Below are positions 26,639-34,886 of a DNA stretch of 64,000 bases, piece after piece (positions within the stretch are counted from its first letter, which is position 1; every line of letters begins with the position of its first letter). Origin of the DNA: Jeotgalicoccus nanhaiensis. GTDB taxonomy: Bacteria > Bacillota > Bacilli > Staphylococcales > Salinicoccaceae. A program made the translations under genes and the position numbers. The notes below the pieces were generated by a model. The model was given only the letters and a program-made list of their open reading frames with translations. It ran no database searches and was not told the DNA's origin. The stretch lies in NCBI GenBank assembly GCA_004570955.1, contig SPPL01000003.1, forward strand, positions 248,001-312,000. Reading direction: 5' to 3'.

Positions 26639-27668
26639 AATCTTTTACTGCACTTTCCAGTATTGTAAAACTAAGATTTACGGTATCAATTTCAGCCTGC
26701 AGTCCATATGGAATAATGCACTTCGGTTCATTATGACCAAAACTTGCGTTATACATTACAGGCAGATCATCACGCCGTGCTTCAGCAAGTACACGCTGCC
26801 AGACTTCTTTATATTCTTCGTAGTACTGGCCTTCCTGGGGACGGCCGATAATAATACCGTTAATGCGTTCGAATATACCCATTACAGACATGGCTCGCAA
26901 GTAATCTTCAAATATTTCTGGATCAAGATAGCATTCTGAAGTTTCGAGGAATAAAATAGCATTCTCAAAACTGTCTAAGTCAGGGAAATACTGCGTTCCG
27001 CGTAAGTTATTAAAGACTTCGAGGCAGCCGCCGATTAAATGCCCGCGGCCTTTACCAGAAGCGCCGATACTTTCATAGCCAGGATTATTGTCTTTTGGAC
27101 GTTCGGTACTTTTGTTTTCGGAATCCCAGCTGAGTCCGATTTTTCTAATATGCGGAGAAGTCTTAATTTCACCAATCGGTTCAGCTGAAAACCATGTTTT
27201 CTCAATTGAGTTCACAGTATACTCATCCATGGCGATATTTTCAGCGAAATCGGTTAATAGAGCAGGACCGTAACTCGTCGATATACCGTGCTTATAAAAG
27301 AATAAATGGTTCGCTGTTGTATCGGAATAACCTGTGAATATTTTCGGATTATTTTGCAGTGCATCGGTGTCTACAAACGGCAAGATACGCACTGTTTCAT
27401 TACCGCCGATTGCACAGATAATTGCCTTAACAGAGTGATCTCTTAGAGCTTCATTTAAATCCTCTGCTCTTTTCTCAGGATGGTTATAAACGTAATCAAG
27501 ACCCTTCAAGGCATGAGGCATTACTTTTACTGTTAAGCCGAAAATACTCTCCAGCCGCTCGATCCCCTGTTCAGTTCTCCATCTTATATCTTCTTCACCT
27601 GCGAGTCCGCTCGATAAAGATACGAGTGCAACTGTATCACCAGGCTGTAATTTACTAGGTTTAATCAT
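26637..27668 (-). CDS. S66 family LD-carboxypeptidase/MccF-like protein
   Basis: A 343-residue serine peptidase-fold protein. It starts KPSKLQPGDTVALVSLSSG and has the nucleophile elbow GYSDTT. ICAIGGNETVRIL, GGCLEVF and the C-terminal His region (NASFGHNEPKCIIPYG) are S66 hallmarks. Members either trim muropeptides (LdcA) or cleave the antibiotic microcin C7 (MccF). Length and sequence look closer to MccF-like proteins, but no microcin genes are nearby. The ribosome site is GGAGGCG. Confidence 0.85.
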   Translation of the reverse strand: MIKPSKLQPGDTVALVSLSSGLAGEEDIRWRTEQGIERLESIFGLTVKVMPHALKGLDYVYNHPEKRAEDLNEALRDHSVKAIICAIGGNETVRILPFVDTDALQNNPKIFTGYSDTTANHLFFYKHGISTSYGPALLTDFAENIAMDEYTVNSIEKTWFSAEPIGEIKTSPHIRKIGLSWDSENKSTERPKDNNPGYESIGASGKGRGHLIGGCLEVFNNLRGTQYFPDLDSFENAILFLETSECYLDPEIFEDYLRAMSVMGIFERINGIIIGRPQEGQYYEEYKEVWQRVLAEARRDDLPVMYNASFGHNEPKCIIPYGLQAEIDTVNLSFTILESAVKD

Positions 27669-27805
27669 AAGATCGCCTCCAAAGTATTTTCCAACAGTAT
27701 AGCAAAGAATAAGTAATTAGTTACTAAATATATCAGTTTGCTATTCGTTCGCTTAAATTTTATAATTAAGAAAATGTTACGAATTTGTGAATGGAGTGTA
27801 AATGA

Positions 27806-28588
27806 ATGAGAAAACTTAAATTACTATCTGTATTATTTATTAGTTCTATTATATTAAGTGCGTGCAGTAACACTAACCCTTTTGATGAGCTTGCTGATGA
27901 AATTAACAGCTGGCTGGGTGCAGACAGCACGAACACAAGTGAAAAAAGCACTGATCCTGAGGAGGAAACTGAGAACAATACCGATACCGAAAGCAATAAC
28001 GAAGCAGATAATGATACTGCTGGTGACACTGAAGATATTGAAACTTTGGACTACAGTCACTTAATGAATCAAGGTGAGGCAGTTACACTCGATGAAGGCA
28101 TGCATGAAGTCGGTAAAGATATCGAGCCTGGCCGCTATGTCATTACAGCAGACTCAGGATACGGCAATATATATGTTAAGAACGAAGAAAATCGCGGAGG
28201 CTTCAATGAAACGTTAGCAGGAGAGTCGGATAGTCCTGAAGGTCAGACGACTAAAATCGTTGGATTTCTTGACGAAGGATATTCAGTTGAGATAGCTAAT
28301 TTTGAGCAAGCAACATTCACTCCGTATGAAACAGTATCTGTGGAAACAATTTTTCCTGGTCAGTGGGTAGCCGGTGAAGATTTCCCTGCAGGTGTATATG
28401 ATGTGAGTGTGCCTGAAACTGAAGAAACAGGATCGCTTGAGGTGTCATCACATCCTGATTATAATAAATCGCGACATACACTGGGGAATGCAAAATATGA
28501 TGGCATGACTGAGTTTACGATGTCCTTTGAAGATGGAGATATTGTGAACTTGAGATATGTGCCAGAGGTAACATTAACAGAAAGGTAG
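27806..28588 (+). CDS. Lipoprotein with duplicated C-terminal domain
   Basis: A 260-residue protein with a lipobox ILSAC (Cys20), a Ser/Thr/Glu/Asn-rich low-complexity spacer (about 45-85) and two related globular repeats. Repeat 1 (about 95-175) contains EVGKDIEPGRYVIT and GFLDEGYSVEI. Repeat 2 (about 180-258) contains VAGEDFPAGVYDVS and MSFEDGDIVNL. I do not recognise a named family for the repeats, though similar small beta domains occur in Firmicute cell-envelope lipoproteins. It is probably membrane-anchored and extracellular. A very strong hairpin follows. Confidence 0.7.
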   Translation: MRKLKLLSVLFISSIILSACSNTNPFDELADEINSWLGADSTNTSEKSTDPEEETENNTDTESNNEADNDTAGDTEDIETLDYSHLMNQGEAVTLDEGMHEVGKDIEPGRYVITADSGYGNIYVKNEENRGGFNETLAGESDSPEGQTTKIVGFLDEGYSVEIANFEQATFTPYETVSVETIFPGQWVAGEDFPAGVYDVSVPETEETGSLEVSSHPDYNKSRHTLGNAKYDGMTEFTMSFEDGDIVNLRYVPEVTLTER

Positions 28589-28611
28589 CACGTTATATCA
28601 GCGTTATTAAC

Positions 28612-28652
28612 ATCAAACAAGGAGTAACGCATAGCGTTACTCCTTGTTTGAT
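28612..28652. terminator. Very long hairpin between the lipoprotein and tdk genes
   Basis: Nineteen-base perfect arms (28612-28630 and 28634-28652) enclose an ATA loop. There is only a short T run, but the position between convergent genes supports a terminator. The centre contains TAACGCATAGCGTTA, which recurs in variant form elsewhere in the window. Confidence 0.7.
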
Positions 28653-28670
28653 TTCTAGTAGAAGTGCTTT

Positions 28671-28686
28671 AGTTTCACGGGAAACA
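28671..28686. promoter_or_regulatory. parS-like 16-mer
   Basis: AGTTTCACGGGAAACA differs at two positions from the ParB/Spo0J site TGTTTCACGTGAAACA. One mismatch is in the 14-base core and one at the end. It lies between a terminator and the 3' end of tdk. Whether it binds ParB or Noc is unknown. Confidence 0.3.
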
Positions 28687-28699
28687 TTATATAATTTTA

Positions 28700-29272
28700 C
28701 TAGATCAGTTCAAGACGTTCTTTATAGCACTTTCGGCAAACAGGAACATATTCTTCGTCGCCAATCTGAATAGATTCTCCAACGTTAATTGGATTTCCGT
28801 TATGGAGCCTCATATTAAGAGTCGCTTTTTTATTGCAGTACTGGCAAACTGTTTTCAGTTCGTCGATAGCATCAGCAAGTTCAAGTAATATACGGCTGCC
28901 TTCGAATAGTTCATTTCTAAAATCTGTTTTTAAACCAAAGGCAATAACAGGAATACCCAGGTGATCCGGAATGTCGCTCAAGTTATGAATATCTTTCTTC
29001 GATAAAAACTGGGCTTCATCGACGAGAACAACATGTACTTCTTGTTTATCATGTTCCTGTTTTACTTTGTCGAAAATATCATCTGTTATATATTCAGCGT
29101 CAAGTTCAAGACCGACTCTGGATTTAATTTTTTTATGTCCGCTTCTTGAATCAATAGGTGTTGTATATGCCAAGCAGCGTTTCCCCTGGGTCGTGTATTG
29201 ATGGTGTGTCGTAATAATCTGGTTGCTTTTGTTACTTTGCATTGTGCCGTAGCGGTAGTAGAGTTTTGCCAT
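28700..29272 (-). CDS. tdk: Thymidine kinase (type II)
   Basis: A 190-residue enzyme that phosphorylates thymidine to dTMP in nucleotide salvage. It has the catalytic Glu in VDEAQFL, the lasso region FGLKTDFRNELFEGS and four zinc-ligand cysteines as CQYC and CRKC. The P-loop reads YGTMQSNKS, so the usual SGK glycine is asparagine. The sequence is of the streptococcal/lactobacillar type (YRYGTM opening) rather than the standard S. aureus one. The start is preceded by GGGGATAC. Confidence 0.88.
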   Translation of the reverse strand: MAKLYYRYGTMQSNKSNQIITTHHQYTTQGKRCLAYTTPIDSRSGHKKIKSRVGLELDAEYITDDIFDKVKQEHDKQEVHVVLVDEAQFLSKKDIHNLSDIPDHLGIPVIAFGLKTDFRNELFEGSRILLELADAIDELKTVCQYCNKKATLNMRLHNGNPINVGESIQIGDEEYVPVCRKCYKERLELI

Positions 29273-29395
29273 AAGTATCCCCTATCATCTCGTAATCAGC
29301 ATCAATTTTAACATGGATTTTGCTTTTATATATTATTAATTTTCCCGTGATATAATCGAAGCAATCAGATTAATCACTTTGGAGGGAGAAGTAAC

Positions 29396-30040
29396 ATGGA
29401 ATTAAAGGGGCATGAACGGTGCGTCAGCAGAGTTCCGATTTTCAGCCATCTGGAATTGGATGAACTGGAAGAAGTGTTTCAGAGAATTAATCATCAGAGT
29501 ATGAAAAAAGGCGAGTATCTTTTTATGGCCGGTGACCGATCGTCTTCACTATTTGTCATACATAAAGGTAAAGTGCGGATTTACCGTTTAAATGACAACG
29601 GGGAGGAGCAGTTAATCAGAGTGCTGACTCACAGTGACTTCACAGGCGAGCTTTCCCTTTTTAGTGCTGATGAAGAGAGTAAATCCTATGCAGAGGTGCT
29701 GGAAGATGCAGAAGTATGCCGTATTAACCGTGAGGATATATACGGACTGATGCAGAAATATCCGAATATCAGTATTAAAATCATTGAGAGTTTTGCAGAA
29801 AGATTGAATGATTCAGAATCTCTGACTACAAATATTTCCCTATTAAACAGTAGAGAAAAATTAATCGAGTATATTCGTACACATACAAAGAACGATAAAC
29901 TGGTCTTGACGATGACTAAAAAAAATCTCGCTTCATATTTAAGTATGCAGCCTGAGACACTGACTAGAACGTTTAAGAAGCTGGAAAATGAAAGTGTCAT
30001 TAAGAAAATTAATAATAAATCCTACGATATTTTAAAATAG
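29396..30040 (+). CDS. Crp/Fnr family transcriptional regulator
   Basis: A 214-residue regulator with an N-terminal cyclic-nucleotide-fold domain (about 15-125), dimer helix (about 130-155) and C-terminal HTH. The recognition helix reads PETLTRTF, fitting the E-x-x-S/T-R code by which FNR proteins read TTGA half-sites. It has only two cysteines, so an oxygen-sensing iron-sulfur cluster like E. coli FNR is unlikely. The ribosome site is GGAGGG. It probably activates the adjacent P-type ATPase and HMA genes, each of which has a TTGA-N6-TCAA dyad. Confidence 0.85.
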   Translation: MELKGHERCVSRVPIFSHLELDELEEVFQRINHQSMKKGEYLFMAGDRSSSLFVIHKGKVRIYRLNDNGEEQLIRVLTHSDFTGELSLFSADEESKSYAEVLEDAEVCRINREDIYGLMQKYPNISIKIIESFAERLNDSESLTTNISLLNSREKLIEYIRTHTKNDKLVLTMTKKNLASYLSMQPETLTRTFKKLENESVIKKINNKSYDILK

Positions 30041-30053
30041 ATAAATTAAGTAG

Positions 30054-30080
30054 AAAGTTCCCGGAAACGGGAACTTTTTT
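30054..30080 (+). terminator. Terminator after the Crp/Fnr gene
   Basis: GTTCCCG and CGGGAAC arms with a GAAA tetraloop, followed by TTTTTT. Confidence 0.9.
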
Positions 30081-30086
30081 GTATTC

Positions 30087-30128
30087 TTGACCCCGGTCAA
30101 TTTCTATTAGTACTAAAGCCTGTAACAT
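30087..30128 (+). promoter_or_regulatory. Crp/Fnr-type class II promoter of the P-type ATPase
   Basis: The dyad TTGACCCCGGTCAA (30087-30100) is followed after 22 bases by a -10-like TAACAT (30123-30128). There is no good independent -35. The spacing puts the dyad centre near -41.5, the class II FNR activation position. It is shared exactly with the site upstream of the HMA gene. Confidence 0.65.
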
Positions 30129-30180
30129 TATAAATGAATAGACGTCGGAAAATATTATAAAAGAGGGAAGGAGATTTACA

Positions 30181-32034
30181 ATGATCAGGTTTATATTTAA
30201 ACAGGAAAACAAGATTACTCTTATTGCATTTATTTTAATCGCAGCGGGTCTTATATTAAGATTTTCAGGCAATACTGATGCAGGAAATACTGCCTTAATC
30301 GGCGCAACGGTTATCGCTGTGCTGCCGATCAGTATTAAGGCTTATCAGGCAGCACGGATGAAGCTGTTCAGTATTGAATTACTGGTAATTATCGCCGTTA
30401 TTGGAGCGTTATTTATTGGAGAATATGTCGAGTCTTCAATCGTTACATTTTTATTTCTGTTTGGTAGTTACTTAGAAGCGAGAACTCTTGAAAGAACCCG
30501 TTCTTCAATTAAAGAATTGACTGAGATGGCACCGCAGGAAGCTAATTTAATACTTACTGATGGCAGCCGGAAATTAATAGATGTATATGATGTAGAAATC
30601 GGTGACAAAATAGCAATACTTCCGGGCGGAATGATTCCGGTAGATGGCAAAGTGATGAGAGGCGAAGCAGAAGTTAATGAAGCAGCTGTGAGTGGTGAAT
30701 CAATTCCAGTATCGAAAATTACTGGTGACCAGGTTTTAAGCGGCACGATTCTGGACTCTGGGTACTTGGAAATAACAGCGGAAAAAGTAGGAGACGATAC
30801 GACGTTTTCAAAAATTATAGAACTTGTTGAAGAAGCACAGGATAGTAAATCAAATGCAGAACGGTTTCTCGACAGATTCGCTCAGTACTATACTCCCGGA
30901 GTTTTAATACTTTCGATAATCGTCTGGTTCATTACGAAAGATTTTCACCTTGCAATTACCTTCCTTGTGATTGCATGTCCGGGAGCGCTTGTTATCGGTG
31001 CACCGGTCTCAAACGTTGCTGGTATAGGAAACGGCGCGAAAAACGGCTCACTTATTAAAGGTGGAGAAGTTATTGAAAAACTGTCTAAAGTCGATACACT
31101 GGTTTTTGATAAAACAGGTACATTGACGAAAGGACGTCCGGAAGTAACAGATTTTAAAGTGTTTGCTGGAGATGAAATAGAACTTACAGGTTTGATAGGA
31201 AAACTTGAAACGGCATCTGAACATCATCTTGGGAGAGCAATAGTCGAGTATGCAGAAAAAACGTCGGATCTTTCAGCTTATATAATGGAGCAAGCATCCG
31301 GTGTTAAAGGCCAGGGGATTGAAGGTACTATAAGTGATCATTCAATCGTTGCAGGGAACAGAAAATTGTTAAGAGAAAACGGCATCGATATACCGACTGA
31401 TATTGAAACTTACGCACTTGAACGTGAAAAGAAAGGGAATACTGCGGTGTTTGCAGCAGTAGATTCGAAACTAACAGCAGTAATATCTATTGCTGATAAA
31501 ATCAGAGACGATGCAAAAGAAGCTCTGGCAACAATGCGTAACAACGGGATTAAACATGTCGTTATGCTGACAGGTGATAACCGTCATACAGCAGCAGCAG
31601 TCGCAGCTGAACTCGGTATTGACGAAGTACACGCTGAGCTGTTGCCGGAGGATAAAGTAACGCATGTGAAAAGTCTTAAAGGAGAAGGCAGAATGATTTC
31701 TATGGCAGGAGACGGAATTAATGATGCACCGGCTATAGCAACAGCAGACGTTGGACTAGCTATGGGGAAAGGTGGTACGGATATTTCGATGGAAACAGCG
31801 GACGTAGTGCTGATGGCGGATAAACTTTCGCAGTATGCACACGCACTGTCGTTATCTAAAGGAACGATGCACAACATGAAACAAAACATCATTATCGCAC
31901 TCGTTACAGTAGCATTACTCCTCGTTGGAGTGCTGATGGGTGGTGTTAACCTGGCTATAGGAATGTTTGCCCATGAAGCGAGTGTGCTGATCGTTATACT
32001 CAACGCGATGAGGTTAATAAAATTTAAACCGTAA
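30181..32034 (+). CDS. Heavy-metal P1B-type ATPase with non-canonical CPG motif
   Basis: A 617-residue P-type ATPase with no N-terminal metal-binding domain. It has the actuator motif SGES, phosphorylation Asp310 in DKTGT, TGDNRHT and GDGINDAP. The membrane metal motif is Cys266-Pro-Gly (ACPGALVIG) instead of CPC, CPH or SPC. The usual SEHP of the nucleotide domain reads SEHH (348-349). The last helix carries HEAS (598-601), recalling the HEG motif of P1B-4 pumps. Metal specificity therefore cannot be assigned. It is preceded by a GGAAGG site and a Crp/Fnr-type promoter. Confidence 0.88.
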   Translation: MIRFIFKQENKITLIAFILIAAGLILRFSGNTDAGNTALIGATVIAVLPISIKAYQAARMKLFSIELLVIIAVIGALFIGEYVESSIVTFLFLFGSYLEARTLERTRSSIKELTEMAPQEANLILTDGSRKLIDVYDVEIGDKIAILPGGMIPVDGKVMRGEAEVNEAAVSGESIPVSKITGDQVLSGTILDSGYLEITAEKVGDDTTFSKIIELVEEAQDSKSNAERFLDRFAQYYTPGVLILSIIVWFITKDFHLAITFLVIACPGALVIGAPVSNVAGIGNGAKNGSLIKGGEVIEKLSKVDTLVFDKTGTLTKGRPEVTDFKVFAGDEIELTGLIGKLETASEHHLGRAIVEYAEKTSDLSAYIMEQASGVKGQGIEGTISDHSIVAGNRKLLRENGIDIPTDIETYALEREKKGNTAVFAAVDSKLTAVISIADKIRDDAKEALATMRNNGIKHVVMLTGDNRHTAAAVAAELGIDEVHAELLPEDKVTHVKSLKGEGRMISMAGDGINDAPAIATADVGLAMGKGGTDISMETADVVLMADKLSQYAHALSLSKGTMHNMKQNIIIALVTVALLLVGVLMGGVNLAIGMFAHEASVLIVILNAMRLIKFKP

Positions 32035-32037
32035 AAA

Positions 32038-32079
32038 TTGATGCAGGTCAATTTTAAATAGGCAGGTTACTAATATAAT
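32038..32079 (+). promoter_or_regulatory. Crp/Fnr-type class II promoter of the HMA metallochaperone gene
   Basis: TTGATGCAGGTCAA (32038-32051), then 22 bases, then a perfect TATAAT (32074-32079). Geometry is identical to the site upstream of the ATPase gene, supporting control by the same Crp/Fnr regulator. Confidence 0.65.
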
Positions 32080-32125
32080 GAGGGTAGAAGATAAAAGGAA
32101 AACAAAAAAACGGGAGGAATATATT

Positions 32126-32347
32126 ATGAATAAAGTAACGATGCAACTTGAAACATTGAGCTGTCCGACATGTATTAAGAAAATAGAAGGTGCACTGACG
32201 AAAACAGATGGTGTTGAATCCGCTAAACTGTTGTTTAATGCGAGCAAAGCGAAAGCGGAATATGATCCGGAGAAAGTAACATCAGCAGAACTGAAAAATG
32301 TTATTGAGAATCTGGGCTATGAGGTACTGAAGGTAAAAGAAGCATAA
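32126..32347 (+). CDS. HMA-domain metallochaperone (CopZ-like)
   Basis: A 73-residue ferredoxin-fold heavy-metal-associated protein. The metal-binding loop is SCPTCIKKIE, with Cys13 and Cys16. It is cytosolic and presumably hands a soft metal ion to the adjacent ATPase, which lacks its own HMA domain. The start at 32126 follows GGGAGG by 9 bases. A longer frame upstream overlaps the promoter and is rejected. A hairpin follows. Confidence 0.85.
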   Translation: MNKVTMQLETLSCPTCIKKIEGALTKTDGVESAKLLFNASKAKAEYDPEKVTSAELKNVIENLGYEVLKVKEA

Positions 32348-32355
32348 TTATTAAG

Positions 32356-32388
32356 AAAGTCGGAGTTCATTTGAACCCCGGCTTTTAT
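32356..32388 (+). terminator. Terminator after the HMA gene
   Basis: AAAGTCGGAGTTCA pairs with TGAACCCCGGCTTT, with two imperfect positions, followed by a T-rich stretch. Confidence 0.65.
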
Positions 32389-32440
32389 TTATAAAAAAAT
32401 GTGGTATCTTTAAATTAATACAGTGATATGGGGGATTATA

Positions 32441-32791
32441 ATGACAACATCATTACCAAATTGTCCGAGCTGCAATTCGGAATATACATACGAGGATGGA
32501 CCGCTCTTAATTTGTCCAATGTGCGCGCATGAGTGGACGCCTGAATCAGCGGAAGAAGAAGCGCTGGTGGCACTCGTAAACGATGCCAATGGCAACGTCT
32601 TGAATGACGGAGATATCGTGACGGTAATTAAGGATTTAAAAATTAAAGGTTCGTCCAATGTAATCAAGCAGGGAACGAAAGTTAAAGGTATCAGACTTGT
32701 TGATCCGGAAGATGGTCATGACATTGATTGTAAAATACCGGGTATCGGTCAGATGAATCTGAAATCTGAATTTGTGAAGAAAATAGATTAA
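32441..32791 (+). CDS. PhnA/YjdM-like zinc-ribbon protein
   Basis: A 116-residue cytosolic protein. The N-terminal zinc ribbon CPSC...CPMC (residues about 7-28) precedes an SH3-like C-terminal domain with [17 protein letters not shown] and [20 protein letters not shown]. This is the PhnA/YjdM family, named for alkylphosphonate use but with no proven enzymatic role. GGGGGAT lies 7 bases before the ATG at 32441. An earlier in-frame start overlaps the ribosome site and is rejected. Confidence 0.85.
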   Translation: MTTSLPNCPSCNSEYTYEDGPLLICPMCAHEWTPESAEEEALVALVNDANGNVLNDGDIVTVIKDLKIKGSSNVIKQGTKVKGIRLVDPEDGHDIDCKIPGIGQMNLKSEFVKKID

Positions 32792-32804
32792 GTTTAAAAC
32801 TAGA

Positions 32805-32856
32805 AAATACGGTCCGGAACCTTTAGGTGAGGGAATCTGGACCGTATTATTTTTTT
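32805..32856. terminator. Terminator between phnA-like and siderophore-binding genes
   Basis: AATACGGTCC pairs with GGACCGTATT around a 23-base loop, followed by a T run. The convergent minus-strand gene ends here too. Confidence 0.75.
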
Positions 32857-33760
32857 ATTCCATTAAACCTTTGCTGTATATTTCAAGCAGATATTCCAAT
32901 GTTGTTGGATCGCTGTAGCTGGATGCTGCAGTATCGATTTCAATAACGTTGTCATTTTGTACAGCTGGAATCGACTGCCATACTTCACTTTCAGTAAACG
33001 ACATATCTGTTTCCTCGCCGCGGCTTAAGACGATGTAATCACCTGCATACTCAGCCAGTACTTCCTGAGATATTTCATAATATCCATCTGCAGATACAGC
33101 TTCATTTACGTTTTCAGGCATCTTTAAATCCATGGCCTGATATAAAATCTCCGTGCCTCTGCCCCAAGCTTCCCCAAACAGATAAAACCCTTTGCCGTCT
33201 GTTTCAATTACAGTAACAGTCATATCTTCTCCGTGTTTTTCTTTAATCTGGTCGCCAATTGCTTTGGCACGTGTTTCGAAGTCCTGAGCCCATTCACGTG
33301 CCTCATCTTCTTTGCCGACAAGTTTCCCAATCTCAATCTGCTGTTCCAGGTAATTTAATTTACCCCATGTATAAGTGACAGTGGGCGCAATTTTCTCAAG
33401 CTCGTCCAGATTTTCCATATTAGCACCTGCAATAATTAAATCGGGATCTTCAGCTAAGATACTTTCAGGTTCAGCTTCTGTGACCTGTGCAGCATCTGTC
33501 AGATCTTCTTCAAATAACGGATTTGCTTTCGACCACTGGTCGACACCGGCCATTTCAATATCGAGAGCATGTAAGTTTGGAGCATATGATAAAGCAACAA
33601 TGCGTTCCGGATTTTCAGGAACTTCTACAGGACCGAACTCAGACTCATATGTAACAGTTCCTCCAGCGGAAGAGGTATCATCTGAAGCTTCTTCTGAACT
33701 GCATGCACCAAGAGCAAAAGACATTAACAGCAACACGATAAAACTAAAATATTTCTTCAT
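32855..33760 (-). CDS. Iron-siderophore ABC transporter substrate-binding lipoprotein
   Basis: A 301-residue class III binding protein. Lipobox ALGAC (Cys20), a Ser/Asp-rich spacer and the FecB/FhuD fold follow, with VPENPERIVALSYAPNLHALDI and EPESILAEDPDLIIAG. It binds ferric siderophore outside the membrane and delivers it to the two FecCD permeases encoded just upstream. A Fur-type box directly precedes it, so it has its own iron-regulated promoter. Siderophore type cannot be told. Confidence 0.88.
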   Translation of the reverse strand: MKKYFSFIVLLLMSFALGACSSEEASDDTSSAGGTVTYESEFGPVEVPENPERIVALSYAPNLHALDIEMAGVDQWSKANPLFEEDLTDAAQVTEAEPESILAEDPDLIIAGANMENLDELEKIAPTVTYTWGKLNYLEQQIEIGKLVGKEDEAREWAQDFETRAKAIGDQIKEKHGEDMTVTVIETDGKGFYLFGEAWGRGTEILYQAMDLKMPENVNEAVSADGYYEISQEVLAEYAGDYIVLSRGEETDMSFTESEVWQSIPAVQNDNVIEIDTAASSYSDPTTLEYLLEIYSKGLME

Positions 33761-33784
33761 AATTCTTCTCCTTTTTCAGCTAAT

Positions 33785-33799
33785 TGAGATAGATTCTCA
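33785..33799 (-). promoter_or_regulatory. Fur box upstream of the siderophore-binding gene
   Basis: TGAGATAGATTCTCA is a near 7-1-7 inverted repeat matching the Fur consensus TGATAATNATTATCA in form. It lies 25 bases upstream of the start codon. Confidence 0.65.
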
Positions 33800-33854
33800 A
33801 TGACTGTTTATTATATAATCCGGCTGTTTACAGCCGGATTAGGAATGCTGATGG

Positions 33855-34886
33855 TTAATCATTTAATTTTGCTAAAAGATACAGAAAATATGGCGCACCG
33901 ATAATAGCAACGACCACACCGGTCGGTATTTCAGCGGGCTGAAGTATAACGCGGCCGATTGTATCCGCTGTTAATACGAGCACAGCTCCGACAAGCGCGC
34001 AGATTGGAATGACATACTTATGCTTATTGCCGACCAGTCTTCTAGTCATATGCGGGGCGATTAAACCGACGAAGCCGATGCCGCCACTGACCGAGACACT
34101 TGCTGCAGCAAGTCCTACCGCTGCAGCAAGCAGAATTCTGCGTTCCTTCTCAAGGTCCATGCCTAAACTGACAGCAGTATGGTCTCCGAGATTTAACACG
34201 TCTAACACCCGGGATTTCATGTAAACGAACGGGATAAGAATAAGAAGCCATGGCAAGAGTGCCAGCACGAAATTCCAATTTGACCCCCAGATGCTGCCGG
34301 CAAGCCATGTAGCAACAAAGTCGTATGTTCTCGGATCAAGTTTCAGTGTCAGAACAATCATAAGAGCACTAATTCCCGCAGCTACAGCAACTCCGACGAG
34401 TATTAAACGTATAGGAGATACGCCTTCATCTTTCTTGTAAGAGAAAGCATAGATAATAACAGCAGCGGCCCCAGCACCGGCAAACGCCAGCACCGGCATA
34501 ATGAAAACAGAGTTGCCAAGCTCTGCTGAAAAATACGAAACAAAAAGCATTACTGCAAGACCAGCACCAGCGTTAATCCCGATAATTCCCGGGTCGGCCA
34601 GCGGATTTTTAACGATTCCCTGGAGTACGGCGCCAGATACTGCAAGACCCATGCCAATAAGCATGGCGATAGTAATTCTCGGCAGGCGGAATTCAAACAG
34701 TAAAAGCTCATCACGCGGAGTACCGCTGCCGAAAATTGTTTTCACTACAGTGACGGGATCGATGCGTATAACACCTGTATTTAAACTGATAAGAAATAAA
34801 ATGATTAACAGGATAATAAATATACATGCGATGATCCCAGCACGCCGTTGTTTTTTAATAAGTCCTTCGGGCTTGTAGTGGTTCAT
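33855..34886 (-). CDS. FecCD-family siderophore permease subunit
   Basis: A 343-residue permease with about ten membrane helices. LKLDPRTYDFVATWLAGSIWGSNW, SLGMDLEKERR (cytoplasmic coupling loop to the ATPase) and GGIGFVGLIAPHMTRRLVG are BtuCD/FecCD signatures. It overlaps the other permease gene by four bases, so the two are coupled and form the heterodimeric channel. It is the third gene of the Fur-regulated operon. Confidence 0.9.
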   Translation of the reverse strand: MNHYKPEGLIKKQRRAGIIACIFIILLIILFLISLNTGVIRIDPVTVVKTIFGSGTPRDELLLFEFRLPRITIAMLIGMGLAVSGAVLQGIVKNPLADPGIIGINAGAGLAVMLFVSYFSAELGNSVFIMPVLAFAGAGAAAVIIYAFSYKKDEGVSPIRLILVGVAVAAGISALMIVLTLKLDPRTYDFVATWLAGSIWGSNWNFVLALLPWLLILIPFVYMKSRVLDVLNLGDHTAVSLGMDLEKERRILLAAAVGLAAASVSVSGGIGFVGLIAPHMTRRLVGNKHKYVIPICALVGAVLVLTADTIGRVILQPAEIPTGVVVAIIGAPYFLYLLAKLND

